Assembly (NCBI GenBank): GCA_026225055.1
Contig: JAMFSA010000179.1
Location: 1 to 64,000, forward strand
Reading direction: 5' to 3'
Length of the DNA: 64,000 nucleotides
Source of the DNA: Mucilaginibacter xinganensis
Lineage (GTDB): Bacteria > Bacteroidota > Bacteroidia > Sphingobacteriales > Sphingobacteriaceae
The position numbers and the translations under genes were made by a program. The notes beneath the pieces are model-generated. The model had not been told where the DNA came from and did no database searches. It worked only from the letters and a program-made list of their open reading frames with translations. Each line of letters begins with the position of its first letter. Within the stretch, counting starts at the first letter, position 1. This document shows, piece after piece, positions 7,523 through 16,263 of this stretch.

Positions 7523-8866
7523 TTAAAACCCGCTATCGTCTAACGCAAATGTGTTTTTGCGGTCCTTCCATTTTCCTTTGGTAAAATCCGGAAATTCCTG
7601 TACCGCGTTGCCTTCTTTAATTGATTTGGTTGATAATGGACCGATAACGCTCATGGTTACCGAATCATATACATCAATAGGTGTTTGTTTCTTCTGCTTT
7701 ACCGACTCAACAAAGGCATTAAACACAAACCAATCCATCCCACCGTGACCAGCGCCCGCGGCATCATTGGCATATTTTTTCCATAATGGATGGTCATATT
7801 TCTGAAACCACTGATCTGCCGAATCCCAGGCATCATCTTCTTTTGATTTATGTTCGATATAAACTGTGTTGCTCACATCCATCCATAAACCCTGTGTGCC
7901 CTGCACCCTGAAACCTAATGAATAGGGGCGTGGCAAATGGGTATCGTGACTTAATAATACGGTTTCGCCATTGGCGCAATTGATCATGGTGGTTACCACA
8001 TCACCATTTTTATAGTTGATTTTCGCAGCAGGATCGCCGGGGGCTATTTCCTGCACGTAAGAGGCCAGACCCCTTGCTTTACTGCTGAATGATGACAGGC
8101 TGGTAAAGCGGTTGCCCCTTGTAATATCAATATAATGCATGCATGGGCCCGCGCCATGGGTTGGGTACAGGTCGCCATCTATATCGATATTAAATTGGGT
8201 GCGCCACTGGGCCTCGCTTATGGCATCTGGCCCGTATTTTGCCCCTATGCCATAATTGCCATCATTAAACAAAACATTACGTAAATTATGCTGATAGCCG
8301 CCTTCAACATGCACTATTTCGCCAAACAGCCCCTGCCTAACCATGTTTAGCGCCGCCATTACATCGCGGCGATAGCATACGTTTTCCAATGTCATATAGG
8401 GCATGCCTGTTTTTTCCGAAGTATGTACTATATCCCAATGTTCATCAACCGTTAAACCGGCTATAACTTCGCAGCCTACATATTTACCGGCATGCATGGC
8501 GTCAATGGCCTGAGGGTGATGAAACTGCCATGGAGTAGCTATAATTACCGCGTCAATATCTTTACGGTCGAGGAGTCTTTTATAAGCATCCAGTCCGCCT
8601 GTATACTCAACAGGGGCAGTCTTGCCTTTCTTGGCAATATATTCACGGCAATGTTTTAGAGATCTTTCCTGTATATCGCATATGGCAACGATATCCACAT
8701 CATCACGAAGCAAACCTTCGGAAATATGGCTCATGCCACGTGCACCCACACCAATATAACCAAGCCGCACTTTACCGTTTGTGCTTGCATATAAAGTGCC
8801 TGATGGCAAAATGGTGATGCCTGCTGTTGCGATCAAACTGGTTTTTAGAAAATCTCTGCGCTCCAT
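7523..8866 (-). CDS. Tat-exported Gfo/Idh/MocA-family oxidoreductase
   Basis: 447 aa. The start MERRDFLKTSL is a twin-arginine signal, so the folded protein with its cofactor is exported. The Rossmann motif GYIGVGARG (about 35-43) binds NAD(P), and the C-terminal domain has the family's substrate-binding fold. Members act on sugars, inositols or glycosides. It shares an operator-like motif with the DUF3472 gene 173 bp downstream, and a ThuA protein is close by, which suggests a glycoside-processing function. Substrate unknown. Confidence 0.88.
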   Translation of the reverse strand: MERRDFLKTSLIATAGITILPSGTLYASTNGKVRLGYIGVGARGMSHISEGLLRDDVDIVAICDIQERSLKHCREYIAKKGKTAPVEYTGGLDAYKRLLDRKDIDAVIIATPWQFHHPQAIDAMHAGKYVGCEVIAGLTVDEHWDIVHTSEKTGMPYMTLENVCYRRDVMAALNMVRQGLFGEIVHVEGGYQHNLRNVLFNDGNYGIGAKYGPDAISEAQWRTQFNIDIDGDLYPTHGAGPCMHYIDITRGNRFTSLSSFSSKARGLASYVQEIAPGDPAAKINYKNGDVVTTMINCANGETVLLSHDTHLPRPYSLGFRVQGTQGLWMDVSNTVYIEHKSKEDDAWDSADQWFQKYDHPLWKKYANDAAGAGHGGMDWFVFNAFVESVKQKKQTPIDVYDSVTMSVIGPLSTKSIKEGNAVQEFPDFTKGKWKDRKNTFALDDSGF

Positions 8867-8956
8867 AGTATAAGTTTACTGTTTGTGTTTTTAATAAATA
8901 GATGTTGCAATTGGTTCAACAATGTTAAATATAAATAAACAACCGTGCATATTGCA

Positions 8957-8973
8957 GCACAAACGATTGCGTA
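8957..8973. promoter_or_regulatory. Operator-like motif, copy 2
   Basis: GCACAAACGATTGCGTA lies 91 bp upstream of the Gfo/Idh/MocA start. It is nearly identical to 7414-7430 and probably bound by the same regulator. Confidence 0.6.
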
Positions 8974-9056
8974 AAATTTTATGGCTTTTTCAGTGATTTT
9001 TCTTGCCGGAAAACCGGATCAATCGAATGATGTAAAATATTCCCTCCAAAACTTGT

Positions 9057-9072
9057 GCAAGTAAATACTTGC
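9057..9072. promoter_or_regulatory. Palindromic operator O1 of the ArsR gene
   Basis: GCAAG-N6-CTTGC. With one flanking base pair each side (9056-9073) the palindrome is TGCAAGTA-AA-TACTTGCA. Its centre is 26 bp from that of O2, placing both on nearly the same helix face region. Confidence 0.65.
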
Positions 9073-9082
9073 ATTTATATTT

Positions 9083-9098
9083 GCAAGCACTTACTTGC
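9083..9098. promoter_or_regulatory. Palindromic operator O2 of the ArsR gene
   Basis: GCAAG (9083-9087)-N6-CTTGC (9094-9098) ends 5 bp before the ATG at 9104. Bound repressor would block transcription, supporting autoregulation. Confidence 0.6.
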
Positions 9099-9103
9099 GC
9101 AAT

Positions 9104-9436
9104 ATGATAGCCAGAAGAGATGTTTACCAGGCCATAGCCGACCCAACCCGAAGAGCGATCATCAATATGATTGCCAGCCAGCCACATAATGTAAATACTA
9201 TTGCCGAAAAATTCGACATCAGCCGGCAGGCTATATCCCTTCAGCTTAAAATACTGGCAGATTGCGGCCTGGTGAAAATTAAGCAGCAGGGCCGCGAGCG
9301 GTTTTGCGAGGCACAGTTGGATAAATTGAGTGAGGTATCGGCCTTTGTCGACCAATACCGCCAGCATTGGGAAAGTAAGTTAGATGCCTTGGAAACGTAT
9401 TTAGAAAAACTTAAAAAAGAAAAATATGGAAAGTAA
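9104..9436 (+). CDS. ArsR-family transcriptional regulator
   Basis: 110 aa from ATG 9104; an earlier in-frame TTG at 9095 falls inside operator O2 and is less likely. A winged helix-turn-helix spans about residues 5-85: DPTRRAII is the family's opening, and SRQAISLQLKIL the recognition helix. No metal-binding cysteine cluster of the ArsR/SmtB type is seen, so it belongs to the subgroup paired with SRPBCC proteins. It overlaps the next gene by 11 bp. Twin palindromes upstream indicate autoregulation. Confidence 0.88.
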   Translation: MIARRDVYQAIADPTRRAIINMIASQPHNVNTIAEKFDISRQAISLQLKILADCGLVKIKQQGRERFCEAQLDKLSEVSAFVDQYRQHWESKLDALETYLEKLKKEKYGK

Positions 9437-9887
9437 CAGCAGCACAAAAGACAGGGAGATCATAATCTCACGAACATTGAATGCCCCGGTTGAACTGGTT
9501 TGGGAAGCATGGACTAACCCCGAACATATTGCTAACTGGTGGGGGCCAAACGGCTTTACCAATACCATAACCAAAATGGATTTGATCCCCGGCGGCGAAT
9601 GGCTGCTGGTTATGCATGGCCCTGATGGCACTGACTATAAGAACAAGAGCATATTTAAAGAGATCGTACCCCATAAAAAGATCGTTTTTCAGCATATAGC
9701 TCCCAACTTTATTGCCACTATTGATTTTGAGGCACAGGGCGAAAAGACACACCTGAACTGGCATATGCTTTTTGAAACTGCCGAAGAATTTATCCGCGTA
9801 GTAAAAACCTTTAAAGCTGATGAAGGATTGAAACAAAATATAGAGAAACTGAGTGGTTACTTAACTCAACTTGCTGATAAAAGGTAA
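9426..9887 (+). CDS. SRPBCC (AHSA1/START-like) domain protein
   Basis: 153 aa, about the length of one AHSA1-type domain. SRTLNAPVELVWEAWTNPEH followed by WWGP is the typical opening, with a hydrophobic ligand pocket predicted between the sheet and the long C-terminal helix. It overlaps the ArsR gene by 11 bp, so the two are translationally linked; this pairing is common in bacteria and the SRPBCC protein may bind the ligand the regulator responds to. Ligand unknown. Confidence 0.88.
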   Translation: MESNSSTKDREIIISRTLNAPVELVWEAWTNPEHIANWWGPNGFTNTITKMDLIPGGEWLLVMHGPDGTDYKNKSIFKEIVPHKKIVFQHIAPNFIATIDFEAQGEKTHLNWHMLFETAEEFIRVVKTFKADEGLKQNIEKLSGYLTQLADKR

Positions 9888-9957
9888 AATTATAAGCTGT
9901 ATGCTGATTAGCAGAAATGGTTAGAATATAACACAGGCAGGTGCAGTTTTTAAGCGG

Positions 9958-9994
9958 AAAATCCTCAGGTCAAAAGGCTTGAGGATTTTTTGTT
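9958..9994 (+). terminator. Terminator after the ArsR-SRPBCC operon
   Basis: AAATCCTCA (9958-9966) pairs with TGAGGATTT (9980-9988), then TTTTG. The layout resembles the tRNA-Arg terminators at 3717, 5341 and 6065, with a different stem. Confidence 0.75.
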
Positions 9995-10040
9995 TAACGT
10001 TTAATATTTGTGTAAATTCATACTAAATATTAACCTGCAA

Positions 10041-11090
10041 ATGCGCCGCATTTTTACCCTTATCCTAATCATTTCGTGTGTATTTGGTGCTCATGCTCAA
10101 AATAATGCCGATGTTCCTAAAGACTATAATGTCAATATAAAAATACCTTCATCATGGATAGATAAGCTGCGTAATTTTAATTACACTAACAACGATAGTA
10201 CACTATTGCATCAGTTTGAAAGCTTTTTAGCACCCGATACGCTTGTTAACCCTCATGCCCAACATGTAGACCCAAGTTATGGGCGTGTACTTGATCCTAT
10301 GTTTGTTAATCTGGATAGCGGTACCGGCAATGAGCTCATATCTTTATTAGGCTGGGACGTAACGAGTCCGTATTTATGTGTATTTAAAGAAAAGCAGGGG
10401 AGCTGGTATTTAATTTATATGGAAGAAATTGATACGTTTTATGGCTCGCCAACTTTGGCTGTGGCCAATTGCTTTTCTAAAAATAAACCTTTCTATTTAA
10501 GGCGCGTTTACGATCATGGTTCCGGGATTTATATTGATGGCTTTAGCTTTTATAAATTAATCAACGGGAAAGTTTACCGCTGCCTTGACCTTGTAAATGA
10601 AGCGCATATATACGGCTGGGGACTTTACATGAATCAGGCAATAACCATGAGTTTTGAATTCAGCGGCGATAGTAGTGATGAGTTGCTGGTCAATTATAAT
10701 TACAATTTTTTTCCCGGGGCGATAAAAAAGGGGAATTGCAGCTGGTGCATAAATGATAATGTCCCGCTTATTAAAGGGGATGCCTCAGCATATTATAAGT
10801 GGGATGATAAACAGTTAGTATATAAACTTGATATTCCCTCTTACCAAAACGATGTGGATGATCTTACTGCTGCTAAAATCTCGTGTTTTGGGGCTTTTGG
10901 CAACGACACTCTTTTTGTAAGCGCCTTTAACGGTCAGATACAGGAAGTGCTTAAAACAGGCACTAAAGAGCAAAAGAAAATATTAAACCGATACCTGAAA
11001 CTTGTAAAAAAGAACGGTAAGGCTGTTGCCGAAGAAATGCAGGTAACCAATGAGGTTAATGGCACTACTTTCTACAGGCCTAAAGAATAG
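10041..11090 (+). CDS. Secreted protein of unknown function
   Basis: 349 aa from ATG 10041, which begins the signal peptide MRRIFTLILIISC directly (cleavage near AHAQ); a TTG 33 bp upstream would put 11 odd residues before it. The mature part alternates aspartate- and aromatic-rich strands and has a Gly-rich loop, but I recognise no family. Single-gene unit after the ArsR operon terminator and convergent with the lipoprotein gene at 11103, leaving only 12 bp between them. Confidence 0.7.
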   Translation: MRRIFTLILIISCVFGAHAQNNADVPKDYNVNIKIPSSWIDKLRNFNYTNNDSTLLHQFESFLAPDTLVNPHAQHVDPSYGRVLDPMFVNLDSGTGNELISLLGWDVTSPYLCVFKEKQGSWYLIYMEEIDTFYGSPTLAVANCFSKNKPFYLRRVYDHGSGIYIDGFSFYKLINGKVYRCLDLVNEAHIYGWGLYMNQAITMSFEFSGDSSDELLVNYNYNFFPGAIKKGNCSWCINDNVPLIKGDASAYYKWDDKQLVYKLDIPSYQNDVDDLTAAKISCFGAFGNDTLFVSAFNGQIQEVLKTGTKEQKKILNRYLKLVKKNGKAVAEEMQVTNEVNGTTFYRPKE

Positions 11091-11102
11091 TTATGCTATT
11101 TT

Positions 11103-11552
11103 TTAATTAGATGTTGTTTGCGCAAATGTGCCCTGGTCTGTAGCTCCTGCCGATACATCTTTCCAGGTAAGTGACGTTAGCGTTACTGCTTTACTATCAA
11201 ATGCCCCGGTTGCGGTTTGTATAATGCCTATGCTGTTTGTTATGCCATAAAGTGTAGTGAGGCTGGCCGTAAATGTAGTGCTGTTCTGCGTCCAGGTTCC
11301 TACGCCGAAATTTTCTACATCACCGGCAGAAATTCCTTCGAATGAACAGGTGGCATCGGCCTTTACGGTGAGAAAATAAGGTATAGTGATAGCAGCATCG
11401 TTAGATGCGGTACCAGCCCATAAGCCCTGCACTTTATAAACAGTTGCCGGATGGGTAGGCGTAACATCACTCTTTTTGCAGCCGGAAGTAAATAATATTA
11501 TGGAGACAGCCAGAAACGAAATTAACAATGATTTCCGGGAAAATAAGTTCAT
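11103..11552 (-). CDS. Small lipoprotein, lipocalin-like
   Basis: 149 aa. Lipobox FTSGC gives Cys25 as the lipidated residue, followed by KK and a short linker. The mature 120 residues are Thr/Ser-rich beta strands with GLWAGT near the start and a GTW turn in the middle, the pattern of small lipocalin-like outer-membrane lipoproteins of Bacteroidota. Function unknown. Convergent with the gene ending at 11090. Confidence 0.7.
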   Translation of the reverse strand: MNLFSRKSLLISFLAVSIILFTSGCKKSDVTPTHPATVYKVQGLWAGTASNDAAITIPYFLTVKADATCSFEGISAGDVENFGVGTWTQNSTTFTASLTTLYGITNSIGIIQTATGAFDSKAVTLTSLTWKDVSAGATDQGTFAQTTSN

Positions 11553-11766
11553 AATAATTGTATTAGGTTGAATAATACACTCGGTTGTAATTGATTAGTA
11601 GCCAAATATAAAAATAATATATAATATGAGGAAAATAGATCAGGAGAGCTCGAAATAATAAATAACATGAAATACAGTTGAATTTTTAATAGTTAAACTT
11701 TGTGGATAATTATTTACAAACATTATGCGTTCTTAATTTGTAGTTTATATGGTTATTTATTATTTT

Positions 11767-11793
11767 TAACTATTCACCCACTAACTATTCACC
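11767..11793. promoter_or_regulatory. Tandem direct repeat TAACTATTCACC
   Basis: Two exact 12-bp copies (11767-11778 and 11782-11793) with 15-bp period lie just upstream of the HTH gene at 11812. A 15-bp spacing is unusual for dimer sites on one helix face; it may be a regulator site or a chance duplication. Confidence 0.4.
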
Positions 11794-11811
11794 ACGCTAA
11801 ATTTTGAACTT

Positions 11812-12090
11812 ATGGAAACAGCCCAACGCCCTTCCTTGCTCGATGTTATCCTGGTAAGGCTTAGCCCTGCAGATATAGCGCATACTGATAACCGCCGGCT
11901 GATAGCTGAGCGCATCGAATCTCTCTTACGACAGAATAGTTGGAGCCGCCAACATTTTAAGGGATTGATGCGCAGGGAGATACTGCCGCTCCGTACCTGG
12001 CTTGGGCACACCTACAGCCTTACGCTGGATGGGCTGCATGAACTTTGCGCGCTATTGCACGTTTCATTGGGCGACCTGGTGGCTGAATAA
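11812..12090 (+). CDS. Small XRE-like helix-turn-helix protein
   Basis: 92 aa, cytoplasmic. Residues about 25-90 form an XRE/HigA-type five-helix pattern: RRLIAERIESLLRQNSW, QHFKGLMRRE, then LTLDGLHELCALLHVSLGDLV. The putative recognition helix around LPLRTWLGH has basic and aromatic residues. No toxin-like partner is next to it, so a toxin-antitoxin role has no support. A tandem repeat just upstream could be its own site. Gene reality likely, function inferred. Confidence 0.55.
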   Translation: METAQRPSLLDVILVRLSPADIAHTDNRRLIAERIESLLRQNSWSRQHFKGLMRREILPLRTWLGHTYSLTLDGLHELCALLHVSLGDLVAE

Positions 12091-12301
12091 TCCCGCACAG
12101 GATAATTATTGATGTACTGAGCTATATATAATACTGCCGAAAGGTGGGGATGAATTGTTATGCCTTGACTGTAGTAAGTAATATTGCGTCAGCAATAAGT
12201 CTATTTTGCCTTATAGTTAGTTTTTCTTCTACATTAATTGTATTCCATTTGCTAATATCACTAAGTATTATTAATATGGTGCTGGCATATGTGGCACAGT
12301 T

Positions 12302-14158
12302 ATGAAAGGTAAAGCGTTTCTTGTTGTAATATTTACTTTGATCACACTGGCAAGCTATGCTCAATCAGGTGAAGTTGCTAATATCAGGAAGTCTCTAAGT
12401 CATATCAGCGATAGCTCGCGTTATGTTGATGCCCTCAACAGGCTGGCTATGCTCATGTACGAAAAGAATATCGACAGTACCTTTGTATACACCGCCAAAG
12501 CCCGCCAGATAGCCAACCGCCTTGATTATGCTAAAGGTAAAGCAGATGCCTCAAACAACCTGGGTATAGTGTTTGATATTAAAGGAAATTTGCAACTCGC
12601 CCTGCGCTATTACAACGAAGCCTTTAAAAGCTATACACAGCTGCATGACTCGGCTAACGTTGTACAAGCCTTAATGAACATGGCCATGGTTTATAACGAA
12701 ATGGGCAAAGACGGGCGTGCCATACAGCAATTTAGAGAAACCTTAAACTTAGGCCGCAAGTTAAAACAGGATTCTATCATGTCGCTGGTCATCTGTAATT
12801 ACCTGCTGGACTATCCCGCGAAATTCAACCGCGATTCGATGAGTTATTATATTGCCGGGGCAAAAAAAATAGCTGCAAAATATCACGACAATAGAACCTT
12901 AATTGCAATTGACCAATTAGTGGCTGACGGTGTGATAACCCATGGGCCGCGCAAAACGGGTTTGGCGCTACTTGATAGTACAATAAACACGGCTATCAAC
13001 CATAACCTCTATTATGTGAGTATGGATATGATGATAGATATGGGCGATCGGCTGGCAGCAAGCGATCCCGTTAAGGCAGCAGGATACTATCAGCACGGTT
13101 TGGCAGTAGCAGGCAATAATGGCTATCTCATTTACAGCCAGATAATGGCCCGTAAACTATTCGATCTTTATACCTCGCACCATGATAGGGTACAGGCGGC
13201 CCTTTACAGCAGGCAATTGGTAATGTTTAACGATGAACAGGCAAAACTAAACAACGCATCAAGTATAGATTACCTGGATTATGCCTATAAAGACCAACAG
13301 ATCAAAACGCTCTCCGACAGATCAAGATACCAAAATATATTACTTATACTGGCAGCGGTTGTATGTTTGCTTGCCATTACTATAATTATAATCATAAAAC
13401 GCACTTTGGGGCGAACAAAACTCCTGAACAGGCAGGTGCACGAGCAATACGTGCAAATGAAAGAAACATTGGATGCTTTGGAACAAAGCCAAGCCGATAA
13501 CTCGCGTATGATGAAGATAGTGGCGCACGACCTGCGTAACCCTATCGGGGCTATCACATCGCTTACCGAGCTGATGCTTGAAAACAATGAATGTACAGAG
13601 GAAGACCGATCGATGCTTGAACTGATAAAAACTTCGGGCAATAATTCACTCGACCTGGTGGATGACCTGCTGCAAGTGCATACCCGCGCCGAAGAACTGA
13701 AAATGGAGATGGTAGATCTTGACCAGATGCTGCGTTATTGCGTAGATCTGCTGGAGAATAAGGCGAGCAGTAAAGATCAACAGCTAACACTGGATAGCAG
13801 CCCGGTTACGATCTCCGCCAGTCGCGAAAAATTATGGCGTGTAATGAGTAATTTAATTGCCAATGCCATTAAGTTCAGCCCTATTGGCGCCCCTATACAA
13901 ATCAGCCTTGAATCGCAGCCCGAAAAAGTGGTTATTTCCGTAGCTGACAGGGGGATAGGTATTCCCACAGAAATGGGTAACAAGATATTTGATATGTTTA
14001 CCGACACCAAGCGCCCGGGTACAGCAGGCGAAGAGCCATTTGGTCTTGGTCTGGCCATCTCCAAACAAATTGTTGAAGCCCATGGCGGCAACATCTGGTA
14101 TGAAAGCCATGCCGGTGATGGTACAACTTTTTATGTGGAGTTGCCGAAAGCTTCATGA
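12302..14158 (+). CDS. TPR-containing membrane sensor histidine kinase
   Basis: 618 aa. A signal peptide (to about residue 21) exports an all-alpha sensor region of tetratricopeptide repeats (about 40-340), then one membrane span (about 345-367), a short coiled coil and a HisKA domain with phospho-acceptor His409 in VAHDLRNP. The HATPase domain has the N box NLIANAIKFSP, G1 DRGIGIP and G2 FGLGLAIS. No response regulator is adjacent, so it is an orphan kinase. The stimulus is not evident; TPRs suggest protein contact in the periplasm. Confidence 0.92.
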   Translation: MKGKAFLVVIFTLITLASYAQSGEVANIRKSLSHISDSSRYVDALNRLAMLMYEKNIDSTFVYTAKARQIANRLDYAKGKADASNNLGIVFDIKGNLQLALRYYNEAFKSYTQLHDSANVVQALMNMAMVYNEMGKDGRAIQQFRETLNLGRKLKQDSIMSLVICNYLLDYPAKFNRDSMSYYIAGAKKIAAKYHDNRTLIAIDQLVADGVITHGPRKTGLALLDSTINTAINHNLYYVSMDMMIDMGDRLAASDPVKAAGYYQHGLAVAGNNGYLIYSQIMARKLFDLYTSHHDRVQAALYSRQLVMFNDEQAKLNNASSIDYLDYAYKDQQIKTLSDRSRYQNILLILAAVVCLLAITIIIIIKRTLGRTKLLNRQVHEQYVQMKETLDALEQSQADNSRMMKIVAHDLRNPIGAITSLTELMLENNECTEEDRSMLELIKTSGNNSLDLVDDLLQVHTRAEELKMEMVDLDQMLRYCVDLLENKASSKDQQLTLDSSPVTISASREKLWRVMSNLIANAIKFSPIGAPIQISLESQPEKVVISVADRGIGIPTEMGNKIFDMFTDTKRPGTAGEEPFGLGLAISKQIVEAHGGNIWYESHAGDGTTFYVELPKAS

Positions 14159-14297
14159 GTATGTTGGAGACTATGAGCATTTTATCCAAAGTTCGGAAAT
14201 TTTGGATAGCGGTGTTTGATTATCCTTCGCCATTTAATTCCTTCAAATTCAATATAAAAGCCTAATTTTAATTGCCTCCAATGGCATAGCCTAAAAC

Positions 14298-15191
14298 ATG
14301 AAAAAAATCCTGGTAATTAGTTTATTGTCGCTGGTTATTGTCGTGGCAAAAGCTCAGCAAAAAGTTATTCCATTATACCCTGGCGTTGCGCCGGGATCTG
14401 AAAATTGGACATGGAGCGAACAGGAAAACGCTGATAACATGTACCATTCAAACGCGATTTTCAATATCAGTAAACCAACCCTCACCGTTTATCCACCCGA
14501 TCCATCGCATGCGCCAACAGGTGTAGCCATTATTGTTTGCCCGGGTGGAGGTTTTCATTCGTTATCTATCATGCAGGAAGGTTATGCAGTAGTAAAATGG
14601 CTGCAAAGCAAGGGCATCACTGCATTTTTACTAAAATACAGGCTCATACATACCGAAGGCGGCGACCCGTATAAACAGGAAATTGCCGACCGTGCCAACA
14701 AAAGTGCCGGCGCTAACCGCTCAACTATTGTTGACATGGCGGTTGCTGATGGCCGGCAGGCACTTACCTACGTACGTGCCCACGCTGCGGAATATGGGAT
14801 AGATCCCCACCGGATAGGCATCATAGGGTTTTCAGCAGGGGGCGTTATCTCCGCTTCCACAGCCTATAATTATACGCCTGAAAACCGTCCTGATTTTGTA
14901 GGTTTTATGTACGGTGGTGGCGAGTTATCATCCGATGTGCAAAGAAACAACATTCCTGCCGACGCGCCACCCCTGTTTATTGCCGCTGCCACTAACGACG
15001 ATTACAACCTGCAACTGGTAGCTACTTCGCTTTACGTTAATTGGGTAACCGCCAAACACCCCGCCGAATTGCACATATATGCGAAAGGTGGCCATGGTTT
15101 CGGGTTAAAAAAACAAGGTTTACCCACCGATACCTGGACCGACCGCTTTATCGACTGGCTGACATTGGAGGGATTTTTAAAACCACAATAA
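14298..15191 (+). CDS. Secreted alpha/beta-hydrolase, probable carbohydrate esterase
   Basis: 297 aa with signal peptide (cleavage near AKAQ). VIPLYPGVAPGSEN is typical of BD-FAE/acetyl-xylan-esterase-like enzymes in Bacteroidota. The oxyanion-hole motif CPGGGFH and nucleophile elbow GFSAGG (Ser179) are present, and GGHGFGL near the C-terminus supplies the likely catalytic His. It probably removes acetyl or feruloyl groups from plant polysaccharides in the periplasm. Substrate inferred from family. Single gene. Confidence 0.85.
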   Translation: MKKILVISLLSLVIVVAKAQQKVIPLYPGVAPGSENWTWSEQENADNMYHSNAIFNISKPTLTVYPPDPSHAPTGVAIIVCPGGGFHSLSIMQEGYAVVKWLQSKGITAFLLKYRLIHTEGGDPYKQEIADRANKSAGANRSTIVDMAVADGRQALTYVRAHAAEYGIDPHRIGIIGFSAGGVISASTAYNYTPENRPDFVGFMYGGGELSSDVQRNNIPADAPPLFIAAATNDDYNLQLVATSLYVNWVTAKHPAELHIYAKGGHGFGLKKQGLPTDTWTDRFIDWLTLEGFLKPQ

Positions 15192-15324
15192 GTAATCTGG
15201 CATGATAATCCATTTTCCTGTGCTTTGGTTAATTGCCCATACACATTTGCGGTTATTCAATTGATAAACTTCGCATTGCAGAATAAATGCAGCATTTTTT
15301 ATATTCGCTTATCGAAAAAACCTT

Positions 15325-15942
15325 ATGCGAATCACCATTTTATTAATTTCAATTGTATTATTAACTTCTTGCGGGCGCACCAATAAAAAATCAACAACTC
15401 ATAGTGATTCTAATATTATAAGTAATAACGCTGCTGTTATTTCCGGTAATTATTCTGAATTAAACCTTGCCTTTAACCCGCAAAACAACGTGATAACCGG
15501 TTATTATGAAACCGGGACAGGAGATGACGGTGCCGGAAGACCGCAGTTTTCATGCTTGTTTTATATGGAAAGTAAACTGGTTAATAACGAGGCAAATATT
15601 AAAACTTATGCGCCCATGGATGAGTTTCCGGCGGATAATGATGATCTGATATCGGGAAAGTTAAGTGTAATAAATAATAAGAAGATCATTATAAAATTAC
15701 AAGATGATCATGGTGGTTGTAATGGAGCGGGTGTGAATTTTAGGGATTCAACAGAAATATTTACGCTTGAAAAGAAACAAAGTTGGATTGAAATTAGATA
15801 TATTACTGTTGCAAAAGCCTTTTTTTATAAAAGCGATAACGACGCGACACTTTTGCAGCTTCTTCGTTTTTGCCTTCACCTTCCAGGTCCATTCCCTGGG
15901 CACAGAGTTTTACGATTTTGTTATCAGGTTCAAATAGCATAG
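15325..15942 (+). pseudogene. Lipoprotein gene with aberrant, probably truncated 3' end
   Basis: 205 aa as read. Lipobox LLTSC gives lipidated Cys16. The body to about residue 175 looks like a genuine secreted protein (Gly/Asp-rich beta strands, then AKAFFYKS). The last 30 residues are instead the antisense reading of a different gene's 5' end on the minus strand (15848-15940), so the original C-terminus has been lost by a deletion or rearrangement. May still yield an altered protein. Family of the N-terminal part not recognised. Confidence 0.5.
15848..15940 (-). pseudogene. 5' remnant of a TPR-type gene
   Basis: Reading from ATG at 15940 on the minus strand gives about 31 codons beginning MLFEPDNKIVKLCAQGMDLE and continuing GEGKNEEAAKV. 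I recognise this as the conserved N-terminus of a widespread Bacteroidota TPR-like protein of about 150-200 aa. The similarity stops near 15848, where the frame runs into the lipoprotein gene. Only this fragment remains. Confidence 0.5.
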
Positions 15943-15965
15943 TGGTTGTTTTTTCAAAAATACTA

Positions 15966-16238
15966 TCATGGAATGACCCAACAACAGTCAGGTGTTTCTA
16001 AATCATATGCTGTTGCACGCATGTGACTAAGTAATGAGTTATAAAGGCTTGGAAATGATAATTCCTTTTCTCTGTGGCCTTTTAAAGGCTGGCCACTATT
16101 CATTTTTACCGCAACCTTATTAAGATGTAATAAAGCATAAAATTTATCGGCAGAAGAAATTATTAAAAAGCGCTGCTCACGTTCTTTAATAATTTCTTCT
16201 TTTGGAGTAGAAAGATCATGTAACCTTAATGTGCCCAT
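15966..16238 (-). pseudogene. Frameshifted small conserved gene
   Basis: Read straight it gives 90 aa. Up to about residue 53 (MGTLRLHDLSTPKEEI..., NSGQPLK) it resembles a short Bacteroidota family of about 65 aa. After NSGQPLK the frame turns into unrelated residues, but the neighbouring frame reads PQRKGIIISKPL and stops at 16039-16041, which is the expected family ending. A 1-nt loss near 16078-16082 explains it. It lies next to another remnant, so this patch is decaying. Confidence 0.55.
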
Positions 16239-16263
16239 ACACCAATATACAGATTTACGGTTA

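Noticed and set aside
9095..9103. TTG 9095 as start of the ArsR gene
   Set aside because: It lies inside the second operator; ATG 9104 gives the typical family N-terminus.
11812..12090. A toxin-antitoxin pair
   Set aside because: The HTH protein has no small toxin-like partner on either side.
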